In this document: piece by piece, positions 24,124-31,907 of the stretch
Position numbering within the stretch: the first letter of the stretch is position 1
Layout of the letters: each line of letters starts with the position of its first letter
Assembly (NCBI GenBank): GCA_001596155.1
Contig: CP014771.1
Location: 1,426,001-1,490,000, forward strand
DNA length: 64,000 nucleotides
Origin: Hymenobacter psoromatis
Lineage (GTDB): Bacteria > Bacteroidota > Bacteroidia > Cytophagales > Hymenobacteraceae
Reading direction: 5' to 3'
The notes under the pieces: model-generated
The model's database searches: none
Told to the model about the DNA's origin: nothing
What the model saw: the letters and a program-made list of their open reading frames with translations, nothing else
Program-made: the position numbers and the translations under genes

Positions 24124-25545
24124 TTACCCTCCTACCCTACTCAAGCCCAGCGCCGCGCCGCGCCGGAGGAGGAGCGCATAAGCGGGCTCCCACTCGTTGG
24201 GCACTTCGCCTTCCAGAATAGCCTCTAAGACAGCCTCTTTCAGCTCGCCCACCTGGCGCGAGGGCTTCAGGCCGAAGGTTTCCATGATAACCTCGCCGGT
24301 GATGACGGGCTTGAAATTGCGCAGGTGGTCTTTGGACTCGATTTCGCGCAGCTTTTCTTCTACCGTATCGAAGTTTTGGAGGTAGCGGGCTTTGCGCTGG
24401 TGGTCCTTGCTGGTGATATCGGCCCGGCACAGCAGCATAAGGCGGTCAATGTCGTCGCCGGCTTCGAAGAGCAAACGCCTTACGGCCGAGTCGGTTACGA
24501 TGTCCTTGCTGAGCACGATGGGCCGCAGGTGCAGGCGCACCAGCTTCTGCACCAGGCGCATTTCCTCGCCCAGCGGCAGCTTGAGCGCCGTGAAAAGGCC
24601 CGGCACCCAGCGCGCGCCCTTGTCCTCGTGGCCGTGGAAAGTCCAGCCCACTTTAGGGTCGTAGCGCTTGGTGGCGGGCTTGGCGATGTCGTGCAGAATG
24701 GCGGCCCAGCGCAGCCACAGGTCGCCGCCCGCGGCGGCCACGTTATCAAGCACTTGCAGGGTGTGGTAAAAATTGTCCTTGTGGGCATGCTGGCCCACTT
24801 TCTCTACCCCATACAGTTCGGCCATCTTCGGGAAAATGAGTTGCAACAAACCTGTTTGAAACAGCAGCTTGAAGCCGTAGCTCGGCAGCGGCGACTCGAT
24901 TATCTTATTCAGCTCAATCGTAATCCGCTCCTGCGACATGATGCCAATCCGCTCCTTGTTGCGGGCGATGGCGTCGTAGGTATCGGGCTCGATATCGAAG
25001 TCCAGCTGGCTGGCAAACCGGATGGCGCGCAGCATCCGCAGCGGGTCGTCGCTGAAGGTGATATCCGGCCCCAGCGGCGTGCGAATGGTCTTGGCGGCCA
25101 GGTCTTTCATGCCCTCGTAGCGGTCCACGAGCGCGCCGAAATCGGCGGCGTTCAGGCTCAGGCCCAGGGCGTTGATGGTGAAGTCGCGGCGGGCCAGGTC
25201 GTCGTCCAGGGTGCCGGCCTCCACCTCGGGCTTGCGGCTTTCGGCGCGGTAGCTTTCCTTGCGGGCACCCACGAACTCGATTTCGCCGGCCTCTTCGGTG
25301 GGCAGCATGGCGGTGCCGAAGTTCCTGAACACCGTGACGCGGCCCCGCCCCGGCAGCCGCCGGCCCACGGCCTGCGCCAGCCGGATGCCGTCGCCCACCG
25401 TCACCACGTCAATATCCTTGCTGGCCCGTTGCAGCGCCAAATCGCGCACGTAGCCGCCGATGACGTAGGCCGGCTGCCCCAGCTCCTGGGCGGCGTCGGC
25501 AATGGTGCGGAAAATGGGCAGGTCGGGCAGCGTGGGCGTAGTCAT
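24124..25545 (-). CDS. cca: CCA tRNA nucleotidyltransferase / poly(A) polymerase with HD domain
   Basis: A class II nucleotidyltransferase of 473 residues that most likely adds or repairs the CCA end of tRNAs. The catalytic head shows YVIGGYVRDLAL and KDIDVVTVGDG (the DxD pair), then RRDFTINALGL and DPLRMLRAIRFASQLDF. A C-terminal HD domain is visible (ILHDIAKPATKRYD ... FHGHEDKGA). A role in RNA 3' tailing cannot be excluded. The gene matters here because one of the two tRNA-Lys copies in this window lacks a genomic CCA. A GGGGGTAGGG motif sits just before the start. Confidence 0.93.
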   Translation of the reverse strand: MTTPTLPDLPIFRTIADAAQELGQPAYVIGGYVRDLALQRASKDIDVVTVGDGIRLAQAVGRRLPGRGRVTVFRNFGTAMLPTEEAGEIEFVGARKESYRAESRKPEVEAGTLDDDLARRDFTINALGLSLNAADFGALVDRYEGMKDLAAKTIRTPLGPDITFSDDPLRMLRAIRFASQLDFDIEPDTYDAIARNKERIGIMSQERITIELNKIIESPLPSYGFKLLFQTGLLQLIFPKMAELYGVEKVGQHAHKDNFYHTLQVLDNVAAAGGDLWLRWAAILHDIAKPATKRYDPKVGWTFHGHEDKGARWVPGLFTALKLPLGEEMRLVQKLVRLHLRPIVLSKDIVTDSAVRRLLFEAGDDIDRLMLLCRADITSKDHQRKARYLQNFDTVEEKLREIESKDHLRNFKPVITGEVIMETFGLKPSRQVGELKEAVLEAILEGEVPNEWEPAYALLLRRGAALGLSRVGG

Positions 25546-25599
25546 GGGGGGTAGGGCAGTTTTGGTAAAGCGCGGCCCGCAACGGTTAGGCGGCGTGGG

Positions 25600-25625
25600 A
25601 ACGCGAGCCGCAAAGTTCGCGCTAC
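25600..25625. repeat. Half copy of the GCGAACTTT repeat in the GH28 5' region
   Basis: AACGCGAGCCGCAAAGTTCG followed by CGCTAC resembles one arm of the palindromes at 6784 and 56627, without a distant partner. The remaining 25546-25790 spacer, between the divergent cca and GH28 genes, shows nothing else I can support. Confidence 0.5.
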
Positions 25626-25790
25626 TTGGTGCTACTGCCCCGCGCGCCCCAGCCAGGCAGCCTCATTGCTGATAGCGTCTTACCAAAAAATGCGCAGATT
25701 CTCAGTGCCCGCCCTGTTGCTCGCAACCGGCCGCGCGTTCCGAAATACCTTGTGCGATTGGCCACGCACCCAGCGGCCTCCTCAATTTAT

Positions 25791-27281
25791 ATGCGTATCG
25801 CGCTCTTATTCTGGCTACTTGGGCTGGCCGGCTTTATAGCTGGCTGCCGCACGGCACCGCCCACCGCCGCCCGCGCGGCCCCTACCCCCCCTCGGGAGTT
25901 TGACGTGCGGGCCTACGGGGCCGTGGGCGACGGCCGCACCGACGACGCGCCCGCCCTGCAACGCGCGCTCGATGCCTGCGCGGCAGCCGGGGGCGGCCGG
26001 GTGCTGGTGCCGGCCGGCGGCACCTTCGTGGCCGGGCCGTTTGCGCTGCGCTCGCACGTGGAGCTGTGCGTGGCGAGCGGGGCCACCATCCGGGCCAATC
26101 CCGACCCGAGCCGCTACACGCAATCGGCTTTCGCCGCCGACAACCACGGCGAGGGCAGCCGCTGGATTAGCGCCGACAACCTGGAGCAGGTGACGCTGTG
26201 CGGCGGCGGCACCATCGACGGCAACGCCCCGGCCTTTCTGGGACCCGAAAGCGGCGACGCCTTCACCGTGAAGCGTGGCCCCAACGGCGAAGACATGCGC
26301 CCGCATGTGCTCACGCTGGTGGGAGTTAAAGGCCTGCGCATCCGCGACTTAACCATCGGCAACGCGGCCTACTGGAACATTCACCTGGCGGGCTGCGACG
26401 ACGTGGCCATTGCTGACCTCACGGTGCGCAACGACCAGCGCGTGCCCAACAGCGATGGCATCGACGTGGACCACAGCCGCCGCGTGCGCATCACCAACTG
26501 CCACATCGAGTCGGGCGACGATGCCATCTGCCTCAAAAATCGCCGCGAATTTGCTGACCGCGGGCCGTGCGAAGACATCACCGTGAGCAACTGCACGCTC
26601 AGCTCGCGCTCCTGCGCCTTCAAAATCGGCTCCGAAAACGTGGACCACATTGGCCGGGTGGTGGTCGATAATTGCGTGGTGAGCAGCAGCAACCGGGGCC
26701 TGGGCATTCAAAACCGCGACGAAGGCACGGTATCCAACGTGCTGTTTTCCAACATCATCGTTGAGTCGCACTACTTCTCGGATACCTGGTGGGGTAAGGC
26801 CGAACCGATTTACGTCACCGCCTTTCGCCGGCCCGACCACGGGGCCAGCCGGCGCTACGCCCCCGGCCAGACCGAGGGCCGCGCCGGAGCCGTGCAAAAC
26901 ATTTATTTCAGCAACATAAAGTGTCAGAGCGAAAACGGCATCTACGTGAGCGGCGAAACGGCCGGCCTGGTCAGCAATATTTTCTTTGACCAGGTTGACG
27001 TGCAGCTCACCAAAACCACCGACCGGCCCGGCGGCGTGTATGACCAGCGCCCCGCGCCCGGCCCCGGCCTGGTGCCGGGCAACACTTCCGCCTTTTACCT
27101 CGACCGGGCCAGCAACATTACGCTGCGCAACTGCTCGGTGCGCTGGGGCGCGAGCCCGCCCGCCTACTTCGCCCACGCTCTGGAAAGCCACGGCGTAACG
27201 GGCCTGCGCCTGACGAATGTGGTGGGTGAGTCGGCCTTTCCGAAGCGGTTGCAGGCGGTGCAGGAGTACGCGGCTAAGTAG
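25791..27281 (+). CDS. Glycoside hydrolase family 28 (polygalacturonase-like) lipoprotein
   Basis: A 496-residue beta-helix hydrolase expected to cut pectin-type polysaccharides outside the cytoplasm. The ATG at 25791 starts a lipoprotein signal with lipobox FIAGC. A pectate-lyase-like entry follows (FDVRAYGAVGDGRTDDAPAL), then the GH28 catalytic region: NSDGIDVDHSRRV and ESGDDAICLKN supply the acidic residues. The usual GHG motif is replaced by CAFKIGSEN, as in many uncharacterised GH28 relatives, so the exact glycan is uncertain. It is followed on the same strand by a GH43-type gene, giving a small polysaccharide-degrading pair without SusC/SusD. Confidence 0.88.
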   Translation: MRIALLFWLLGLAGFIAGCRTAPPTAARAAPTPPREFDVRAYGAVGDGRTDDAPALQRALDACAAAGGGRVLVPAGGTFVAGPFALRSHVELCVASGATIRANPDPSRYTQSAFAADNHGEGSRWISADNLEQVTLCGGGTIDGNAPAFLGPESGDAFTVKRGPNGEDMRPHVLTLVGVKGLRIRDLTIGNAAYWNIHLAGCDDVAIADLTVRNDQRVPNSDGIDVDHSRRVRITNCHIESGDDAICLKNRREFADRGPCEDITVSNCTLSSRSCAFKIGSENVDHIGRVVVDNCVVSSSNRGLGIQNRDEGTVSNVLFSNIIVESHYFSDTWWGKAEPIYVTAFRRPDHGASRRYAPGQTEGRAGAVQNIYFSNIKCQSENGIYVSGETAGLVSNIFFDQVDVQLTKTTDRPGGVYDQRPAPGPGLVPGNTSAFYLDRASNITLRNCSVRWGASPPAYFAHALESHGVTGLRLTNVVGESAFPKRLQAVQEYAAK

Positions 27282-27351
27282 AGACGCACTATTTTGCGTC
27301 TCCTCGCAGACGCTTCGTTCAATGAAGAGACGCAAAATAGTGCGTCTCTAC
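27278..27351. repeat. Palindrome, GAGACGCACTATTTTGCGTCTC type
   Basis: The arms GTAGAGACGCACTATTTTGC then GTCTC pair exactly with GAGACGCAAAATAGTGCGTC then TCTAC. The loop contains CTTCGTTCAATGAAG, itself a small hairpin close to the CGTTCAACGA submotif of other palindromes. The left arm overlaps the TAG stop of the GH28 gene. Confidence 0.85.
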
Positions 27352-27380
27352 TCCAACTTTCCCTACCCCCCCACCGCGCC

Positions 27381-28361
27381 ATGCTCCGCTTATTGATTTT
27401 TTGGCTGGCGCTGCTGCTGCCCACGCGGCCGGACGCGCCGCCGCGCCTGCTGCGGGCGCTGACCTCACCGGTGCTATTACGTGGCGATGCCAAAACGGCC
27501 TACCGCGACCCGGCCGTGCTCTACGAAAAGGGCACGCTTTACCTCTACTACACGCTGGTCGAAACCGAGGCCGACGGCCGGGTGTACTCCTACGTGGCCT
27601 TTAGCACGAGCCGCGACCTAAAAGCCTGGACGCCCGCCCAAAAGATAACGGAGCGGGACCAGAATCTCGATTTTTCGAGCCCCGGCAATATCATTCGCGT
27701 TAAAAACGAGTGGGTGCTGTGCCTCCAAACCTACCCGCGCCCCAATTACACCGCCGACCAGATGCCGCGCTTCGGCACCGGCGACGCCCGCCTGTTCCTC
27801 ATGCGCAGCCCCGACCTGCGGCACTGGTCGGCCCCCGCGCTGCTGCGCGTGAAAGGCCCCAACGTGGACGAAAAAAGCCTGGGCCGCATGATTGACCCCT
27901 ACCTGTTGCCCGACCCTAGGCAGCCGGGCCAGTATTCCATCTTCTACAAGCAGAACGGCGTGAGCCGCTCCACCTCCACCGACCTGGTTAACTGGACGTT
28001 CGCGGGCTCGGCTGAGTCGGGCGAAAACGTGTGCGTGCTAGCCGAGCCCGATGGCTACTACCTCTTCAACTCGCCCCACAACGGCATCAACATCAAGAAA
28101 TCCAGCGACTTGCAACACTGGGTAGATTGGCAGCTGCTCATCACCCTGGGCCAGGGCCAGCCCGGCTGGGAATGGGCCAAAGGCCGCCTCACGGCCGGCG
28201 CCGCCCTCGACCTGCGCCACGTGCCGGGCATCCGGCGCTACCTGCTATTCTTCCACGGCTCCGGCCCACTCACCGAGGAGCAGGGCGACTTCGACAAAAA
28301 TGCCTCCATCGGCCTGGCCTGGAGCACCGACCTGCGCACCTGGCACTGGCCGGGCGAGTAA
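27381..28361 (+). CDS. Secreted glycoside hydrolase, five-bladed propeller (GH43-like)
   Basis: A 326-residue protein with a signal peptide (MLRLLIFWLALLLPTRPD). The five-bladed beta-propeller pattern of GH43/GH32 enzymes is clear: the catalytic-base motif YRDPAVLYEKGTLYLYY, SYVAFSTSRDLKAW, MIDPYLLPDP, STDLVNWTF, and a last blade SIGLAWSTDLRTWHW. Such enzymes release arabinose, xylose or galactose units. The position after GH28 suggests work on pectin side chains (inferred). ATG 27381 is chosen to give the signal peptide; an upstream in-frame ATG lies within the palindrome. Confidence 0.82.
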   Translation: MLRLLIFWLALLLPTRPDAPPRLLRALTSPVLLRGDAKTAYRDPAVLYEKGTLYLYYTLVETEADGRVYSYVAFSTSRDLKAWTPAQKITERDQNLDFSSPGNIIRVKNEWVLCLQTYPRPNYTADQMPRFGTGDARLFLMRSPDLRHWSAPALLRVKGPNVDEKSLGRMIDPYLLPDPRQPGQYSIFYKQNGVSRSTSTDLVNWTFAGSAESGENVCVLAEPDGYYLFNSPHNGINIKKSSDLQHWVDWQLLITLGQGQPGWEWAKGRLTAGAALDLRHVPGIRRYLLFFHGSGPLTEEQGDFDKNASIGLAWSTDLRTWHWPGE

Positions 28362-28422
28362 TGAGCGGTTGGCCAGTAGCTGATAGGTAATAGCTTGCAC
28401 CTTAACAATTAGCAGCTTAAAC

Positions 28423-28995
28423 CTACTCCCGCACCACTTCGAGCGCGCCGTTGGCTCCCAGGCGCACGATGCGCGAGGGCGCGGCGCGCGTCTGGTCATT
28501 CTGCCGCCAGCTCACCACGTAATCGACTTCGCGCACGATGGCCGGGTCCACTTCGGCGTAAATGGTGGGGGTAGGCTGCCCGGTTTTATTGGCCGAAGTG
28601 CTCACCAGGCCGTGGCCCAGGCGGCGCACCACTTTGTGGCAAAATTCATCCTGCACCATGCGCAGGCCCACGGTGCCATCCGGCCCTACCAGGCCGGGCG
28701 CCACGGCGCGGCTGGCCGGCAAAATATAGGTAGTGGGCCGGGTCTGGGCGGCCAGCGCTGTTTCCAGCTCGGCGGGCACCTGGGTCACGTAGCGGCTCAG
28801 CATGGCCAGGTCGGCCACCAGCACGATGCTGGGCGTGCCTGCGGGACGGCCTTTTAGCTGGTATAATTTTTCGACGGCGCGGGGCACTTCGGCATCGCAG
28901 CCCAAGCCCCACACCGTGTCGGTGGGGTAGAGAATAACCTGCTGCGTGAGCAGCACATCAACGGCGGCATCTACTTCCTGGCGAAAGAAATTCAT
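28423..28995 (-). CDS. tsaC: L-threonylcarbamoyladenylate synthase (Sua5/YciO/YrdC)
   Basis: Makes threonylcarbamoyl-AMP from Thr, bicarbonate and ATP, the first step of the t6A37 modification of ANN-decoding tRNAs. The 190-residue protein shows the YrdC motifs: VILYPTDTVWGLGCDA, LYQLKGRPAGTPSIVLV, TYILPAS, GTVGLRMV and LVSTSANKTGQPTP. There is no C-terminal Sua5 domain, so it is the short TsaC form. The tRNA-Lys genes near 52 kb would be substrates of this pathway. It is in line with mce upstream on the same strand, separated by 16 bases. Confidence 0.93.
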   Translation of the reverse strand: MNFFRQEVDAAVDVLLTQQVILYPTDTVWGLGCDAEVPRAVEKLYQLKGRPAGTPSIVLVADLAMLSRYVTQVPAELETALAAQTRPTTYILPASRAVAPGLVGPDGTVGLRMVQDEFCHKVVRRLGHGLVSTSANKTGQPTPTIYAEVDPAIVREVDYVVSWRQNDQTRAAPSRIVRLGANGALEVVRE

Positions 28996-29011
28996 TCGTT
29001 TTAACTACTAA

Positions 29012-29419
29012 TCAAAGTTTTATCTCCTGACACAGCTCCACTAATACACCGCCCGCGCTTTTAGGATGCACAAAGCAAACCAGCTTGTTATCGGCCCCGC
29101 GCTTGGGCGTTTCATTCAGTAACGTAAAACCCTCGGCGCGCAGCCGGGCCATTTCGGCTTCAATGTCATCGACTTCGAAGGCGACGTGGTGAATGCCCTC
29201 GGGCTTCTTTTCTAAGAATTTGGTGATGGCGCTTTCGGGGCCGGTGCCAGCCAGCAGCTCAATCTTAGAACTGCCGATTTGGAAGAAAACCGTGTCCACG
29301 GCTTCACTGGGCACGTGCTCCGCTTTGTAGGGCGGCTGGCCCAGCAGGCGCGTGTAAAGGTCGGTGGCGGCGGCTAAGTCGCGCACGGCCAGGCCCAGGT
29401 GTTCGAGATTGGTGAGCAT
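29012..29419 (-). CDS. mce: Methylmalonyl-CoA epimerase
   Basis: Interconverts (R)- and (S)-methylmalonyl-CoA in propionate metabolism. The 135-residue vicinal-oxygen-chelate fold protein has the expected motifs: [18 protein letters not shown] at the N-terminus, [40 protein letters not shown] and [16 protein letters not shown] at the C-terminus. The metal-binding His and Glu are in place. ATG 29419 is chosen; the frame is open further upstream, but a promoter box lies there. It probably forms an operon with tsaC. Confidence 0.9.
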   Translation of the reverse strand: MLTNLEHLGLAVRDLAAATDLYTRLLGQPPYKAEHVPSEAVDTVFFQIGSSKIELLAGTGPESAITKFLEKKPEGIHHVAFEVDDIEAEMARLRAEGFTLLNETPKRGADNKLVCFVHPKSAGGVLVELCQEIKL

Positions 29420-29449
29420 AGGGGTAGGAAGCTGGCCCGGCCAGCAACG

Positions 29450-29478
29450 CAAAGCTACCGGCCACGGTTTGGAGCAAA
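29450..29478 (-). promoter_or_regulatory. Promoter of mce (TTTG-17-TAGCTTTG)
   Basis: On the minus strand, TTTG at 29478-29475 and TAGCTTTG at 29457-29450 are 17 bases apart. This matches the Bacteroidota primary-sigma pattern TTTG / TAnnTTTG. The start codon of mce is about 30 bases downstream. Confidence 0.6.
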
Positions 29479-29511
29479 CAAGGTCATACTGTTTTTTAGA
29501 CAGATTCCAGC

Positions 29512-29519
29512 TATTTTTG
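29512..29519 (+). promoter_or_regulatory. Possible -7 box of iscS (TATTTTTG)
   Basis: TATTTTTG fits TAnnTTTG and lies 93 bases before the iscS start in the mce-iscS divergent region. No clear TTTG partner is seen at the usual distance, so the call is weaker than the mce promoter. Confidence 0.4.
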
Positions 29520-29611
29520 TGGATTCGAAAAAACTGTTTAGGCCAAAATTCTGTTTCAAAGGCAGTCAAAGCTTAACTTTAGACCTTACTAGCAACATCC
29601 AGCCCAGCGCC

Positions 29612-30826
29612 ATGCTTAAGCTACCTATCTATTTGGACAATAACGCCACTACGCCGCTCGACCCGCGCGTGCTGGAGGCTATGATGCCCTATCTGACCGA
29701 CGTATTCGGCAACGCCGCCTCGCGCAATCACCCCTTCGGCTGGGCCGCTGAGGAAGGCGTGGATTATGCCCGCGAGCAAATCGCGCAGCTCATTAGCTGC
29801 GACCCCAAGGAGATTATCTTCACCAGCGGCGCTACCGAAGGCGACAACCTGGGTATCAAGGGAATATTCGAGATGTATAGCCAGCGCGGCAACCACATTA
29901 TCACCACTACTACTGAGCACAAAGCGGTGCTCGATACCTGCAAGCACATCGAAAAGCTCGGCGGCAAGGTGACCTATTTGCCGGTGAACGACAAGGGATT
30001 GATTAGCCTCGACGAGCTGGAAGCCGCCATGACGCCCCAGACTATTCTGGTCACCATTATGTACGGCAACAACGAGACGGGCACCATCCAGCCCATCCGC
30101 GAAATTGCCGCCATCGCCCACAAGCACGGCGCGCTGTTTATGACCGATGGCACTCAGGCCGTGGGCAAGATTCCGGTGGATGTGCTGGCTGATGGCATTG
30201 ACCTGATGGCCTTTACGGCCCATAAGATGTACGGCCCCAAGGGGGTAGGCGCGCTGTACGTGCGGCGCAAAAACCCGCGCGTAAAAGTAACCGCCCAGAT
30301 GGACGGCGGCGGTCACGAGCGCGGCATGCGCTCGGGCACGCTCAACGTGCCTGGCATCGTGGGCTTCGGCAAAGCCTGCGAATTGGCCCGCCTCGAAATG
30401 GCGGCCGACACCGAGCGCCTCAGCAAATTGCGCGACCATTTGGAGCAGTCGCTGCTGCCGCTGGAAGAAAGCTACGTGAATGGCTCGGTGGAGCACCGCC
30501 TACCCCACGTCACCAACATCAGCTTTAAATACGTGGAAGGCGAAGGCCTGATGATGGGCGTGAAGGACCTGGCCGTATCAAGTGGCTCGGCCTGCACCAG
30601 CGCCTCGCTGGAGCCCAGCTACGTGCTTAAAGCCCTGGGCCTGAGCGACGACCTGGCCCACAGCAGCCTGCGCTTCGGCCTCAGCCGCTTCACCACCCAG
30701 GAGCAAATCGACTATGCCATCAACCACGTAAAAGAGGCCGTAACCAAGCTCCGCGAAATGTCGCCGCTCTGGGAAATGCACAAAGAAGGCGTGGACCTCA
30801 GCACCATTGAGTGGGCCGAACATTAA
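29612..30826 (+). CDS. iscS: Cysteine desulfurase
   Basis: A PLP enzyme of 404 residues that takes sulfur from cysteine for iron-sulfur clusters and tRNA thiolation. The start [20 protein letters not shown] is typical. The PLP lysine is in [16 protein letters not shown], and the persulfide cysteine is in the mobile loop [17 protein letters not shown]. The C-terminus ([18 protein letters not shown]) is that of IscS, made for docking IscU. iscU follows directly and iscA shortly after. No IscR, HscA/B or ferredoxin gene is present next to them. Confidence 0.95.
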   Translation: MLKLPIYLDNNATTPLDPRVLEAMMPYLTDVFGNAASRNHPFGWAAEEGVDYAREQIAQLISCDPKEIIFTSGATEGDNLGIKGIFEMYSQRGNHIITTTTEHKAVLDTCKHIEKLGGKVTYLPVNDKGLISLDELEAAMTPQTILVTIMYGNNETGTIQPIREIAAIAHKHGALFMTDGTQAVGKIPVDVLADGIDLMAFTAHKMYGPKGVGALYVRRKNPRVKVTAQMDGGGHERGMRSGTLNVPGIVGFGKACELARLEMAADTERLSKLRDHLEQSLLPLEESYVNGSVEHRLPHVTNISFKYVEGEGLMMGVKDLAVSSGSACTSASLEPSYVLKALGLSDDLAHSSLRFGLSRFTTQEQIDYAINHVKEAVTKLREMSPLWEMHKEGVDLSTIEWAEH

Positions 30827-30925
30827 GGAGTTAAGAGTTAAAAGTTATGAGTTAAGAGTTTTTACTCCTCATGCTTTTAACTGCTTTAACTCATAACTTT
30901 TAACTCTTAATTCTTAACTCAACTC
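30827..30925. repeat. AT-rich palindrome between iscS and iscU
   Basis: GAGTTAAGAGTTAAAAGTTA then TGAGTTAA pairs with TTAACTCATAACTTTTAACT then CTTAATTCTTAACTC around an ACTCCTCATGCTTTTAACTG centre. It fills nearly the whole spacer inside the operon, so it may set the iscS:iscU ratio by partial termination or RNA processing (inferred). Confidence 0.75.
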
Positions 30926-31342
30926 ATGGCTTACTCCGATAAGGTAATCGACCATTACAGCAACCCCCGCAACGTGGGCACGCTCGACAAAAACAAAAAA
31001 ACGGTGGGCACCGGCCTCGTTGGCGCGCCTGAGTGCGGCGACGTAATGCGCCTCCAGATTGAGGTGGACGAAGCCACCAACACCATCACCGACGCCAAAT
31101 TCAAGACTTTCGGTTGCGGCTCGGCCATCGCCTCGTCGTCGCTGGCGACGGAGTGGTTGAAAGGCAAAACCGTGGACGAAGCTCTGGCCATCGACAACAT
31201 GGAAATCGTGGAAGAGCTGGCCCTACCCCCCGTTAAAATCCACTGCTCGGTATTGGCCGAAGATGCCATCAAGATGGCCATCAACGACTACCGCGTGAAA
31301 AACGGCATGCCGGCCCTGGAATTGGAAAAGTCGCACCACTAG
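30926..31342 (+). CDS. iscU: Iron-sulfur cluster scaffold IscU
   Basis: A 138-residue scaffold on which [2Fe-2S] clusters are built with sulfur from IscS. The three ligand cysteines are visible in GAPECGDVM, FKTFGCGSAIASSS and KIHCSVLAEDAIK. The LPPVK motif that HscA recognises is present as LPPVKIHC. MAYSDKVIDHYSNPRNVG is the standard N-terminus. It lies 99 bases after iscS and ends at a strong terminator. Confidence 0.96.
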   Translation: MAYSDKVIDHYSNPRNVGTLDKNKKTVGTGLVGAPECGDVMRLQIEVDEATNTITDAKFKTFGCGSAIASSSLATEWLKGKTVDEALAIDNMEIVEELALPPVKIHCSVLAEDAIKMAINDYRVKNGMPALELEKSHH

Positions 31343-31361
31343 GTTAACCTGACTTTCTGCG

Positions 31362-31395
31362 AAAGACGACCCTTGAAAAAGGGTCGTCTTTTTTT
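31362..31395 (+). terminator. Rho-independent terminator after iscU
   Basis: AAAGACGACCCTT and AAGGGTCGTCTTT form a perfect stem with a GAAA loop, followed by a run of T. It should end the iscS-iscU transcript, leaving iscA to its own promoter. Confidence 0.85.
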
Positions 31396-31419
31396 GTTAT
31401 TTAGAATCCTTCTTAGCGG

Positions 31420-31427
31420 TATCTTTG
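31420..31427 (+). promoter_or_regulatory. -7 box of iscA (TATCTTTG)
   Basis: TATCTTTG fits the Bacteroidota TAnnTTTG box. A TTTG at 31393-31396 lies 23 bases upstream, slightly farther than usual. The iscA start is 73 bases downstream, behind a terminator, so a promoter is needed here. Confidence 0.55.
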
Positions 31428-31500
31428 TTGTATTATTGCCGCTGGTTTTCGATACGCGGCTGGCCCCTGTTCTTTCCCAGCACCTCAGCTACTTACTTAT

Positions 31501-31827
31501 ATGATAACCGTTTCGGATAAAGCCAAGGAAAAAGTGGAGCACCTGATGCGCGACTCGCAGCTCGATGCTACCTATCGCCTACGGGCCTCAGTAGCCGGCG
31601 GCGGCTGCTCGGGCCTGAGCTACAAGCTGGACTTCGACAACGAAACCCGGCCGATGGACCAGGAGTTTGAGGACAAAGGCGTGCGCGTGGTGGTCGATAT
31701 GAAAAGCTTTCTCTACTTGGCCGGCACCGAGCTAGATTTCTCGGATGGCCTGAACGGTAAGGGTTTCCAGTTTCACAATCCCAATGCCTCGCGCTCCTGC
31801 GGCTGCGGCGAGAGCTTCTCGGTATAA
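31501..31827 (+). CDS. iscA: Iron-sulfur cluster carrier IscA/SufA family
   Basis: A 108-residue A-type carrier that passes iron-sulfur clusters to target proteins. The family ligands are visible: Cys in VAGGGCSGLSYKLDFD and the C-terminal pair SRSCGCGESF. The FLYLAGTELDFSDGLNGKGF block is typical. It is transcribed from its own promoter just after iscU and ends at a two-way terminator. Assignment to IscA rather than ErpA or SufA rests on its position by iscS and iscU. Confidence 0.92.
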   Translation: MITVSDKAKEKVEHLMRDSQLDATYRLRASVAGGGCSGLSYKLDFDNETRPMDQEFEDKGVRVVVDMKSFLYLAGTELDFSDGLNGKGFQFHNPNASRSCGCGESFSV

Positions 31828-31852
31828 GGCGAGTAAGCGAATACTTTTAGCC

Positions 31853-31889
31853 AGCAAAGGCCCGGTGCAAGCTGCACCGGGCCTTTGCT
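31853..31889. terminator. Two-way terminator after iscA
   Basis: AGCAAAGGCCCGGTGCA and its exact complement form a 17-bp stem, flanked by T-rich sequence on the iscA side. It serves iscA and the converging T9SS gene. Confidence 0.8.
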
Positions 31890-31907
31890 TTTTCCGGCCC
31901 TACCCCC

